Shown piece after piece: positions 23,979 through 35,046 of a DNA stretch of 55,000 nucleotides; positions within the stretch are counted from its first letter, which is position 1, and each line of letters starts with the position of its first letter. This DNA comes from Cryptococcus deneoformans JEC21 (Eukaryota > Basidiomycota > Tremellomycetes > Tremellales > Cryptococcaceae): NCBI RefSeq assembly GCF_000091045.1, contig NC_006691.1, forward strand, positions 520,121-575,120, read 5' to 3'. The notes under the pieces were generated by a model, which made no database searches, was not told where the DNA came from, and saw nothing but the letters and a program-made list of their open reading frames with translations. The translations under genes were made by a program, and so were the position numbers.

Positions 23979-24704
23979 GATGTCCGAATGTAGTCGTTAG
24001 GAAGGTTAGGAAGAAATGTACAGCTGTAACAGCTGCTCTGACGAGGTGTAGCAGTACAGCGGCAGTCGATGGACGCGAGTGCGTGTGGGCCAACACTGAC
24101 GTGGCAATATTACGTAACAAGGAATATTATGCTCTTCTTTGCCCACCAGCAGCAGCAGCAGCTGCAGATCATTTAGCCAGTCGCACTCGACACCTCACGT
24201 TTCTCCACGTCTCTGCCCTTCTCTCCACTCGCCATTTGCCCCTGGATTTGTCATTATGGGTTAGAAAGACAGGGGCGCAGGTTGTGGATTATACCCGAGG
24301 ATGAAAGATCAAAAATCTCTCCTTTTCAATCAGGTATCTTGAGCCGGAGAAGAACGTGCCCAGCAGAGTCGACACGAACGATATAAGACAGAACAAAAGA
24401 GTACTATTCATGTTACTGTGCAGGTCTTTATATGTACTCGTTTATTATGGGATAACGCAAGACTGTCCATCTCTGCTTTTCGTTACTGAGATGCTGCACA
24501 GATACAAAACTATCTACTAATCAAGGATGTCGTCGCTCGCCTCGTTTCATCTAATTGTAACTCTCTCAAAAACCATGCAATTTGTCCTCAGACATGACAC
24601 AATTTTTTTGCTCCTCCAAACAGTACAATGTCCTTACACCTTCTCGTCTCCTTGCTTGACTCCCTTTGCTAACGCATCGTCCCTGACACCATCACAATCC
24701 CATA
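23979..24704. promoter_or_regulatory. PRE9 promoter region and ZDS 3' flank
   Basis: No gene is supported here. The PRE9 promoter lies at the low-coordinate end. It contains a TGACGTGG element (24097-24104) and the palindrome TTACGTAA (24110-24117), about 130 nt upstream of the ATG. A short CAG/CTG-type microsatellite runs at 24147-24167. The high-coordinate end is presumably the ZDS 3' UTR. Confidence 0.5.
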
Positions 24705-27700
24705 TCATCGGTGATGACCATATTCTCCAGCAGGGAGATACCCTTGCCCATGCTGGACTGCTACCGGTCTGCCCAAGGGCTGTCCTGGAGCTGGTGCTGG
24801 CCCTGCGCCACCATAGTATCCCTGCGGCTGTCCTTGACTCTGTGGTGGATACGCTCGGCGGGGATCGAATCCTGGCGCTCCTTGTTGGGCAGGAGGTCTA
24901 GCACCAGCCCATTGAGGGGGAGACGCACCAGGAGGCAACCGTTGAGGAGGTTCCCAACTTTGTGCTTGTCCTGGAGGTGGAAGAGGACGCTGCCCATACT
25001 GAGGGTGCGGAGGACGTGCTTGTGGATGGGGATGGGGGTGGTGCTGAGGGTGTTGGAAGATTTGGCCCGGTTGAGGAGGCATACTCTGAGGAGGACGAGG
25101 ATGGTTGAAGACCTGGCCTGGCTGAGGACCCGGTGATCCAGGACGCGCAAACGGAGGTACAGCTGCTCCAGCAGGATATTGGAAAAGCTGACCCGGTTGA
25201 GGACCGGAGCGTTGAGGGTAAAGGGGACGAGGCGCACCTTCAACGGGCATACGACCTTCAGTAACAACTCGACGAGGTGAAGCTCCTCCAGGAGGTGACA
25301 TGGACCCAGGGTGAGGCAGATTAGGGTTGGAAATGGTACGCTGTCTCATATCCCTTTGATCTTCTCCCACGACCTGACTATTAGGTGCAGGGGGAGGGCC
25401 AAAAGAAGACTGAGGAACTCCTCGTGCCGCACTCGGAATATCTCGGTGATATCCAGCTTCTGGCGACCTTGGACCATTCACACCGGGGCTAGGGGGTGAC
25501 AATGCTCTTGCAGGGCCGCTGGATGCCATCGGCCTAGGCGTCTGCTGCGGAGATGGTGGGTGAGCCTGCGGATAATTTCCCGCAGGAGCTTGCGAAGATG
25601 GAGGTTGGGCATGCTGAGGAGGTGGCCCACGCATTATCCCCCCCATTTGCTGGTTCATCATTTGGTTTCGTACTTCGTGATCTACCTGTGCCGTTTGCGC
25701 CCCATAAGAAGGTGCCCTCATAGGCGCTTCACTGTTTCTCCCATCCCGTGCTCTCTCAGGCTTCGATAGGCTTGACTTCTTGCTTGGCGCTGCCGCCGGT
25801 TGAGCAGGAGTAGGACGGTGCTCGACAGCTGCTTCCGCACGCGGGGGAGCAGAATTCAACGATGGCCTCTGAATCACTGTTCCAGGCTTAGCAGCAGAGC
25901 CGGTGTCGGCTGGCTTAGGCGGGGTACCTTTGATCACAGGTTTCGCTTCTTCCTTCTTCTCATCACCTATTGCCTTTTTCTCCTCGGTCACATTCCGCCC
26001 CAGAATGCCAAGGTACCAGAACATAAGGTTCGATATTAGTACCTGCTCATATAACGGCCTTCGCGCGTTGGCCAGTTTGATATGACTCAACCTGTAGACG
26101 GCACGCTCGACATGAATGGGATAACGGGCATAGTTCTGAAAATTGGGAGAGGTGGGTGAGGGAGAAGGAGGAGCTCCAATTGATTTGGCCGATTTGGAGG
26201 TACCAAGCAATGCGGCTGCAGCTGCAGGCCCGGCGGACGAGAAATTCGATACCGAACTTGACTCCTCATTCTTCTTTTTCCCACCGAATAGCGACCCCAA
26301 AAACCTGTCCTTATCCTTTTTACCCTTCTTCTCTTTGTCATCCTTCTTTTTTGAGAAAAACTTGCCCTTCTTTTCTTTTGTGGTCGTTGTACCAGAGGTA
26401 CTCACGCTGGAGGTAGAAACATTGGTTTCGGTCTTTGCCAGCTGTGGCATCTCTATATTTACAGGAGGCGCGGGCTGGGCGTTAGCAGGAAGGGGCTTGG
26501 GCGGAAGACTCATATGTTGTGCGGGAGGAGCCATTCCTGGCGGAAGGTCTTGCTCGACAGGAAGCTGAGCATAACGAGCCTGAGGAGCAGCGTGATCTTG
26601 CTCGCCAAACGTGGTGTTGATCGACAATCCACCTACACCGGCGGCGAAAGCCTTCTCTTCTGCAGAACGAGGCTTACTAGCAAGAGGGTCGGAAAGAGAT
26701 TCCTGTGTGGGCGTACGATCATATTCTGTCGTGAACCAATCCGTAGTCTCCCCGGACTCTGGCACAGGAGGCAAAGACAGCTTTCGACTGGGGGGCGATG
26801 GCTCCGGACTAGGAGACGTTGAGTGATCGTGCGAGGATGACGATATTGAAGACGATGGTTCGCGCACATAAGCATCAAAGATATGTGCCTCGTCTGTAGA
26901 TGTATCAGAGTCTCTTCGGATTTCAATGTGAGAGCTCGTGCCCTCATGGCTTTCCTGCGCGTCATGAAACTTATCCTCACTCTCCAGACTTGCGTCGTCG
27001 CTACCTTGTCGATGTGGTGACTCTGGAGCTGAAGCATAATCATCGTCTTCCAACCCAGGGATTTCACGTTGAGGAGCAGCAGTCATGCGTCCTTTACGAG
27101 TAGCAGCAAAGCGATGACCACCGCCGTCTCCTGAAAGACCAGCTTTGCGGATTTTGGTGCGGGCCGAGCGACGAAGGATGGAGCCAGGCCGAGGGGCGAC
27201 AAGAGGCGCATCAGCATTGTCTCCTTGGGGCACGTCATCCTGTAAGACTGTAGATTGTCAGCACACGGCCAATTTTCAATGATGACCCGACTTACATCCA
27301 GGAGCAACGTTCATACTCAGACTTCTTCTCAACAAGTTACGCATATTCTCCGGATCAACGTCCTCCCCAGCTTCATCAACCAACTGCTCCAACCTTTGTA
27401 GATCTTCCAATGTCAAGCCTTTTTCTCCTGATCTCCCACCATATATATTCACCGGTTTAGGGGTCGGTAATGGCGGCCTCTCTTCTTCCACATTATCTCC
27501 GGCTGAAGGCTGATACTGTCTACTCAACATCGATCTTTTTCTTCCTAATCCTTCAGACCCTCTTGTCGACGGGTTGCGCGTCATCCACGAACGAGAACGA
27601 CTCATTCCCGGCGCGTCTCCTGCGTCGCTGGCATCAGCATGCGTAGGATCCGTGCTTGTATGAGATTTTAAGAAAGCGCGAAATTCTCCCGGAGCAAGTT

Positions 27701-28000
27701 CCGGATGAAGATGAGCAGGGACCCAGAAAAGACCATCTCCGTCTAGACCATCTGGGGTAGAGAGCGTGATATCGTCATTCGAAGTGTATTGTGGACTAGT
27801 CTCAAACGATGCGCGGGAGTTGGGAGAAGGTGGAGGAAGGTCGGGATCTAGAGGAAGAGCGCCAGGGCCGGCAGAAGTTATGGATCGTCGACGTAGGTTT
27901 CTGCAAGTTGTTAATCGTCGCACTGAGGATAGTAGAGATAGACATACCTGAGCGTTTGGATTTCCCTCTCTATCTCTTGATCAGATACTTGGTTCGACAT
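24705..28000 (-). CDS. Zds1/Zds2 family protein (PP2A-Cdc55 regulator)
   Basis: Zds proteins bind the B55-type subunit of PP2A and control mitotic entry, Cdc14 release, polarity and stress responses. Three exons, 27948-28000, 27296-27900 and 24705-27247, give 1066 residues. The N-terminal conserved block reads LFWVPAHLHPELAPGEFRAF. The Zds_C motif lies at about residues 592-640: HVERAVYRLSHIKLANARRP, then LYEQVLISNLMFWYLGIL. Between them the chain is disordered, with Ser/Glu-rich parts and a Lys-rich block before Zds_C. Unusually, about 425 further residues rich in Pro, Gln and Gly follow Zds_C, which usually ends the protein in yeasts. The ATG at 28000 gives a short N-terminal exon that joins cleanly. 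Confidence 0.85.
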
Positions 28001-29038
28001 ATTGCATCAGGCGGTGTCGCACGAGCCGGGCTTGTTAAGGGTCGTCCGGCGTTGCGCCGAGAAGGGATTGCAGATGCTGCAGTACAGTAGCTGTAAATGA
28101 TGTGCTCTTTTTGTAGCAAGTCGATATATATGCTGTGTCTGGCGTGTATGTGGCTGTGAAAGTTGCAAGTGGTGAGGGAGACTGAAAGCGGCCGGAAAGT
28201 GGGTGGGAGCGTTCGTTGGGAGGACGGCTATGGTTACAGGAAAGACAGAATCTATGGACGACGGCGAGGACGGGGCGGGATTAGGTAATCTGGAAGGAGG
28301 GAGAGGCAGCAGCAGGCGGGAACATACAAAAAGGCATACAGTGGTAATAAAAAGCACCCTTCTCTATGATACACCAGTTGCAACACCGGTCGGCACCTCT
28401 TCTTCTCAGCACCCGGTGACGTGGACTTTCCATTCTTCCAAACAACCCGGCCCATTCAGTCGGCACCCGCCGGCATCAAACCTACTCCCCTCCTTCCCCA
28501 TCAACCATGTCCATCCTATCTTGCATCCTGCCCTTCTACAAATGCAGCAGCACGGCTGGCAGTATATCCGTTTCAACAATGATACGTGCATGCATGTTGA
28601 GTCTGTACAACGCTGATAAAAAAGTACCCTCTTTATTTGTACCAGAGCTTTTTGATGATGCTTTGTCGAAGAATAAACTCGTTGTCTCTCGTCGTTCGCA
28701 TACGCATACCGCGGACCCGCGGCTACTTCTTGCGCCTTCCACCCTGACCGCAGCCGAGCAATCCGACTTTTGCTCTGTTTATTTATACTTTCTTTCCATT
28801 CGTTTGTCATCAGCTTTTCTGTTCTTTTGATTGCATCTTTTTTTAGACGGCCTTTCGAATAAAATCCATTTGTCGATCATGCAACACATTTGTGAAGCGA
28901 GGGTATGTAGTATGAAAATTTACCGTACCTGTGTCTATTGTTGGGGAACCGTACACCATTGATCAACATCCGTCTCCTACCTCCTCTGCGCAATTATACA
29001 CGCACTGCTCTCTCAGATTTGGCTTTTGGTTTGTTCGC
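28001..29038. promoter_or_regulatory. ZDS promoter and OPT 3' flank; no confirmed gene
   Basis: Just over 1 kb between two minus-strand genes. It must hold the ZDS promoter and the OPT 3' UTR. Overlapping open frames exist at 28203-28830 on both strands, but none has an adequate start, splice pattern and recognisable sequence together. One short minus-strand frame at about 28625-28700 is ATG-started and basic (MRMRTTRDNEFILRQS). I do not call it a gene. Confidence 0.4.
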
Positions 29039-32000
29039 TCAGCTTCCAGGAACGCAGTGCTCAGAGTCCACCCCTGAATTACCCCACCACTCCCACCCAT
29101 TCCAACTCCAAAACACACCTCCGAAGAGCACATAAATCGCCAGCGCCGTTATTGATGTCCCAGCGTCCAGAGCTGATGAAGCTACATATACGTACTGCCT
29201 GTGCAACTTGGGATGGCGCTTCGCAAACCACGAGTTGACCAGAACCGCGGTCAAGAGAGAAGTGAGGATGATGTTGCTCGGACTGAGCGTGAATGAGTTC
29301 ACCGTTGCTCAACAATCTGTCCCACTCACTATTGAGGGACCACAGTCGCACCACTACAAATGATAGGAAATACCACCTTATTCAACTTGTACCCCGGCCA
29401 TTTCTTATGTGCCAACCAAAAACCAACGGGCACAAGTGCCCCCACTAAAAAACCGAGATAAAGGACTTCGTAGCCACCGCTGAAGAAACGAGCAGGAGCA
29501 ACGGCTCCCCAGATAATACTCGCAGAGTAAAATATACTGGGGGCGCGTCCAGTCCATTGCCCGGTAGGATCAGTCAGGGAGCCGTTGAGATATGGTCTTT
29601 TTGCTGCCATGACGGATACAAGGGTGGCATCTGCAGAACATCAGCATTACTTTGCACCGGATGGCTGAAAGGTGGCTAAAACGCACAGTTCGTGAGAGCA
29701 CCCAGAACAGTTCCAATGATTTGGCACGTGAACATTTCTCGAGGGGGAATGGACGTATACCAGCCCAGTTTCAGGTCAGCAGTGAGAGCAAGGGCTTGTG
29801 ACATGGCCATATCTATATGACTGTCAATGTTTCAACCACCAATATGCTAAAAGTGATAGCTTACATCCATAACATTTGAATGTGACACTGTATGGATCAG
29901 CAGTGAAAAGAGCATTCAAGGAAAATAAACATCATCACTCACTTGCCTATTGGCTTACCGGGCATGAGGATGCCGGCCACGCTGAAATTGTTAGAACAGT
30001 GGTTGGACGGTTGATGATTGCGGAAATTTACAATTCAGTCAAGACATTCTGTAACACATGTACATCAGCAGGAGCTCTATGTCTGAAAAGGTGACGCACA
30101 AGTCCAATTTGTGTATTGCTGACAGCCGCTATGATACCGACACTGTCTCAAACATATTAGAAGCTGTATTCTGGACCAATCATTCAGAAGTGCCTACGGA
30201 ACCAGAAATATCTGTGGTATCTCGATGAGCGCCTCATTGTTTTGACATTAGCTCCCGAGCACTTACAGTGGCGATGGCCATTGCCAACACCAGAGCCCAG
30301 ATTGGCATCTGCAATGAAGTGGTTTTGACCAGAATGACTTTGTTCTCAATCAATATTATCGTGATACGGAAAGATGGCAAGACACTTGCCTGCAGCACCA
30401 AAATTAACAGCCAAAAGACCCACATACCATACCGAAGGCACTGGTAGGTATGATCGCATAAGTTTACTATAGTTGGTGGTGTCAGAATAGTAGAGGAGGC
30501 ATAGTTTTCAAAACCCTACTTGTGAACATCATTGAGCTGTAATCTGCTTGAAAGAGCTTTTCAAATTGTTAGTTTGACTGTTCGCTGCAACATCACGATT
30601 TCACTTGCCTTGCTTGATCTCGTCTCTATGCCAGAGCCAGACATGCACCAAAACACTTGACAGGGCAGCAAAAGATAACCCGTAAGTCAGAGCACTAATT
30701 CTACTTTAATTCCACTTGTTTCGATTTTGAAGATGCCAAACTCACAAATAAGGGGTGAGGAGTAAAGGTTTCTTCTCCTCCCATGCAGCTTCGTCCAGCG
30801 ACAAATCAGGTTTGAGGATGGAAGCTACATCAAATTTCTGGAATGTTGCGTTAAAAAGTCCAGCTGACACTGGAGAAGGAAAACTTCTAGCATCCCAAAA
30901 GTTGAGCATCAAGAGCAAAGGCAATATCTACCAAATGTTAAACGCAATAGTCCTTTCAAGTTAGAAATGACGACTTACAATCCACAGCATTCCTACCAAA
31001 CCTCCAAAATAATTCCCGAGGGCCCAGTAGGGGGTATATAATGGCCCAGACGAGCCGATACTACTCCAGTCAAAGCTAAAATCCATTATTCCCAGCCCTT
31101 GATAAGCACTACCCAGCGTCCGCATCCACCATGAACGGTTGTTGACAAGGCACAGCAGTGACACGCTGGTCAATGTCGGGAAGAATAAGAACGGGAGAAA
31201 TTGATAGAGAAATATGGCAAGAAAGATGACTAAGAAGACGCGAAGTCTCGTAAAGGTAAGTTGTTGCTGGGTGAGTGATAGAGTGGATGATGTTGTCGAA
31301 TACAGGGTGGTGAAGAGCTGAACAGTGACGAGGGTTGAGGGCCAGTACATGGCAGGCGGACTGACTAGTAGGTTTTGTAACATTCCTAGAGGGAAAGTCA
31401 GTTATAGATATCATGTCAGATTTCTCCTTACCGGCGAGGCCGAACCCTATGCACTGAGTTGTCAGAAGGAGTAGAATGGAGGGTAACGGCGACAGCGGGG
31501 TGTCAAAATATAGGTCCATGATAGCCAAGATATCGGCCGCGTAGGCTGAAGACGCCCCTGAGGAGGAGAGAACGCTGAGATGCGCTCTAGTAAGCTACAA
31601 AGTTAAGCCTCAAGGAAGTATAAACTACCACATACCTGATCAGAATGGCCTCTTTGATGCTAAATCTCCCTGGGTTTATCTCCCATCCAAATATCTTATT
31701 TCCTCTCGGCACAAGCCTCTCATTTGCCAGTAAATGGCCCAAGGGATATGTAGCTAAAACCACAAAATATGAAGAGAAGGAAGGAGCGTTGGACTTGAAG
31801 TAAAATATTTGGGAAGCACAAGCTCCCAATATACAAAATGACGAGCCGAGGAAGATTACGCGCAAGGTGAGAGTCGGAAGGGTCGGGTCATCATGTGACG
31901 GAACAGTCTACAGACTTAATAAGCTCAGTGATGCATTGAGGAGTTGCACAGAAGTTACCCTAGCAATCAGTTCCTCGACCTTGCTACCTCTCCCAATCAC

Positions 32001-32210
32001 TTCCTCATCTTGCGTTCGCCGCATGTACAGAGCAGAATCATCTACCAGTTCGTCCTCGACATCTTGTTTGAGCTGTCCTTCAGTATCCAGCAACTTGGCG
32101 CTCTCTTCCTCCGCTACAAGGTCTTCAAAATATTGTTCTGCAGGTGAAATAGCAGCCTGAGATAGCGGTGGTAGCTCGTAAGCCTCGGCCTCTAAGGGGT
32201 TGATTGGCAT
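29039..32210 (-). CDS. OPT-family oligopeptide transporter
   Basis: Proton-coupled OPT carriers import tetra/pentapeptides and related substrates; the substrate here is unknown. Seventeen exons were traced: 31959-32210, 31636-31907, 31432-31586, 30979-31385, 30746-30927, 30609-30700, 30520-30556, 30390-30466, 30267-30337, 30198-30211, 30100-30142, 30032-30048, 29943-29981, 29865-29887, 29687-29812, 29330-29630 and 29039-29282. They total 783 residues. An acidic cytosolic N-terminus precedes many hydrophobic helices. OPT motifs seen include AAWEEKKPLLLTPYL, DVHNKLMRSYLPVPSVWY, QIGLNVLTE, MPGKPIGN, YGYMAMSQALALTADLKLG and IPPREMF. Two introns (30557-30608 and 30338-30389) have GC rather than GT donors. 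Exons of 14, 17 and 23 nt are exceptionally small. It is divergent from the TPR gene. Confidence 0.9.
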
Positions 32211-32634
32211 GACACGTCCGCTGTGATTGAAACTAATGGGGTATAGTTGCCGGAAAAACCTAGTATTCGTTCTTTGAAGGTGCCCCCTAGGGAAGGGTTA
32301 ATTGAGAAGCCTTGGATAATTCCTTGCGATCGTCGAACGAAAACAAGGATCCAGGCGAGGGTCTATGGTAATTGTTGATGAGTTCAACACTTCGTACCGT
32401 ACCAGTGTTGTGCAACTTATTGGAGCGATAGGCGTCAGGCACCAGAGATAGTCGCGTTGAGTCACGTGACTTGAATAATTGTTTTTCATGCAGCGACAAC
32501 GAACACTGGCCATTTGGTGGATGCTGCACGACCCAAAAATAACGGCTTTCGTCAATCTTGATCACATCTCGACATTTTGTTTGTACTAATATTCTCTGTA
32601 TCATCGGTAACTACATAACTCTTTAGAGATCAAA
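32211..32634. promoter_or_regulatory. divergent promoter, OPT / TPR gene, with CACGTG palindrome
   Basis: 424 bp between two outward-facing ATGs. At 32460-32471 there is a perfect 12-bp palindrome AGTCACGTGACT with a CACGTG E-box core, the shape bound by Cbf1/Pho4-type bHLH factors. No coding region is supported. Confidence 0.55.
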
Positions 32635-33914
32635 ATGGCACGGTCAAAAAAGGGAGGGCGATCTTCAACCGGCTCAAAACAAGCACCCCCTCCTCAGTCA
32701 TCTGGCCAGCCCCACGATGCAGCCAGCCTAATTGGTACGTGTCTTGAGTTTCGTATCGGTACATGACGCTATGCTGATATATGTATAAAGAAAAAGCTCA
32801 TACGCTTCTTGCGCAGTCGAACTTCGAGCTTGCCATCAAGTTTCTCGAGCGAGCTCTGGAAGTAGAACCTACTCACGCAGAAGCTAAAGAGCTCCTCGGT
32901 ATCGCTGAACTCGAAGGAGGCGATGCGGAACGTGGACGAGAGTGCCTTATTCAATTGCTCCCCCCTCATGCTCCTGAAGCTCCTGCTCATCCTTCTCCTT
33001 ATCTCTATCTGGCCCAATCGGCCGAAAATCCTCAAGAAGCTTTAGGTTACTACACCACTGCTGCTGCCATGCTGGAAAAAATAATCAGTGCCGAGGAAGC
33101 GGATGCCAGGGAAAAAGAAAAACAAGTGTCGGGGGGCGAGGAAGTTGAGGATGCTGTTGCGGAAGAGAGAAAGATGGCGGTGAACGCGTTGCTTGCAATG
33201 ATCGAGATATGGATGTCGGATTTATGGTACGTCAAATGATCTTTTTCCAGGAGTTAGAGTTTAAGAACTAAATCTGGCTGCAGTATGGAGGAATCTGCCG
33301 AAGGGAATTGCGACGCCTTGATTTCTCGTGCACTGTCTATTCTTCCTAACGACCCCGAGGCCAGACTTTCTTTGGCGAGTATAAGAATGTCACAGTCCAG
33401 GTTTGACGAAGCAAAGGCAATTGCCATGCGCCTGTACAATGATTTCGAGGGTAGAGAGGCTTTCGACCCTATATTGCCCCCCCTACCCGTGCGACTTGCC
33501 CTCGCCCGTCTTCTTCTCGAGCATCACGAGCATCTTCCTGCCCTTGATATCGTCTCCACCATTCGCGAAGAGGATACTCTCAACGTCGAGGGAGCTTACC
33601 TCGAAGGATGGGCTCTTTACCTAAGAGCAGAGGCTCTCATTGAAAATCCGGCTTTGATCCAATCAGACCCCGCACCTATATCCACTCCCGGTGAGGACCT
33701 CGAAGAGCCAGAAGAGCCAATGTCAGCAGAAGAATGTTTGAGTGAAGCTATGCGCTCTTTGATAGAGTGCGCCAAGCTTTATGCAGATGAGGACTATTTG
33801 GATGAGGGAATCGGCGCGCATGTGGCTGAACTTTTGGAAGAGCTCGAAAAGAGGGGCGTGACGCCGGCCATGAATGATGTGGAGGATGACGAAGACGTGG
33901 AGATGCAAGGATAG
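32635..33914 (+). CDS. TPR-repeat protein, resembles Rpl4 chaperone Acl4
   Basis: Three exons, 32635-32734, 32791-33226 and 33284-33914, give 388 residues. The N-terminus is basic (MARSKKGGRS). TPR-like helical pairs follow: EKAHTLLAQSNFELAIKFLE with RALEVEPTHAEAKELLGIAE, then ALSILPNDPEARLSLASIRM with RFDEAKAIAMRLY. The C-terminus is acidic (DVEDDEDVEMQG). A compact TPR protein with an acidic tail matches Acl4, the dedicated chaperone that escorts ribosomal protein uL4 to the nucleus. The match is by layout and pattern, not by a unique motif, so other TPR chaperones remain possible. It converges on VMA10 with 109 bp between stops. Confidence 0.7.
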
Positions 33915-34023
33915 AATAGTTAGATCATATGTACATGTAGCAAGTCTTTTCTATCTCCGTTTCCGCCAAGGATTCACACTTAAGCATACAATCACATCTC
34001 GAAAGAGCTATTTTATACAAATC

Positions 34024-34689
34024 CTACGCCTCAAGCTTCTTCAAGTTGGGATGCAAATGAGGCTTCGACTGGAGAACCCTGCTGACAATTTTCTTAACGA
34101 CTTCCTCCTTGTTCTTCGCGACGGCGTCGTCAAGTTCAGAAAGTTGGGTCTTCGTGGTAGAATCGATAGATGTTTGGGAAGTTGATGTTCGAGAGATGTG
34201 CTGGGCAAAATCGCGCGTCAGTTAATGCTTTGATAAAGGAGGCTGAACGGGCATTAGTTGCCACACAGCCATTCACGCTAGCCACAGGGCACTGTTTATG
34301 GCCCCCCGCTGTCTCCCTCGCCTGCAAATCATCGCCTACAGCAAGTATTAACCAACCTCAGATTCGAATCTCTTGAACTCCTCTTCCTTCTTGGCCTTGT
34401 AGGCTTCAATCTCCTTGGCAGCCTCGGACCTAGCATCCTTGAGCTTTTGAACTCGATCTGTATCACAACGAGTGGTTGATCAGCATATTGCGCGCGAGGA
34501 TGCTCGAGGTTATTTGGATTCGGCTTAAACACCTGAAGGACATACATTGTCTGGCCTTCTGGACGACCTTGGCAGCCTCCTTCTCTGCCTCGAGCAATGT
34601 CTGAATCCCTTGGGAATTGGCAGCCTACGAGGTTGAGATTGATGATAAGCTACAATCACCACGCCTTGTAGTAAGAGCCTCCTTACCAT
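34024..34689 (-). CDS. VMA10: V-type proton ATPase subunit G
   Basis: Subunit G pairs with subunit E to form the peripheral stalks of the vacuolar ATPase that acidifies vacuoles and endosomes. Four exons: 34687-34689 (ATG alone), 34546-34624, 34357-34457 and 34024-34200, for 119 residues, the usual family length. The family signature is plain: NSQGIQTLLEAEKEAAKVVQ with KAR just after, then RVQKLKDARSEAAKEIEAYK. A long amphipathic helix follows, ending near VVKKIVSRVLQSKPHLHPNL. The exon consisting only of the start codon is supported by a GTAAGG donor and the universal Ala-Ala-Asn-Ser-Gln-Gly start in exon 2. It is divergent from symplekin. Confidence 0.93.
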
Positions 34690-35046
34690 ATTGAATTAAA
34701 GATGTATTGAATGGGTCTCGAGTGGAAAAAGATGAATAGACGGGATCGGATCAATAGCTGATAGCGAGCTGAGCGAACATGTACAACAGCCGGCCACTTC
34801 GAACGAGCGTCACGGCGGCCATTAACGACCATCACCAGGTCGGTCGCGCCTAACAAAACCCCCACAAGGTAGGCACCTGTTTTTAGTCGCATGCCTATCA
34901 TGTCGACAACTACTTCCAATAATCAAAGCATCGACGTCTGTAATAGTTACTGGGCAATACGAAATTAGCTTGTATTCAGTGTTTCACCACATTCCTTCTT
35001 CCGCCATCCCTTTACAGAGCAAGGAACTGTCGCCCGCATTCCAACC
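34690..35046. promoter_or_regulatory. divergent promoter, VMA10 / symplekin
   Basis: 357 bp between two outward-facing ATGs. No coding region is supported; it should hold both promoters. I recognise no strong motif. Confidence 0.45.

Noticed and set aside
26143..26568. Plus-strand ORF inside the ZDS gene
   Set aside because: Antisense shadow of low-complexity coding sequence; no independent start or splice support.
28203..28830. Several overlapping ORFs on both strands
   Set aside because: None combines ATG, splice sites and recognisable sequence; probably promoter and leader DNA.
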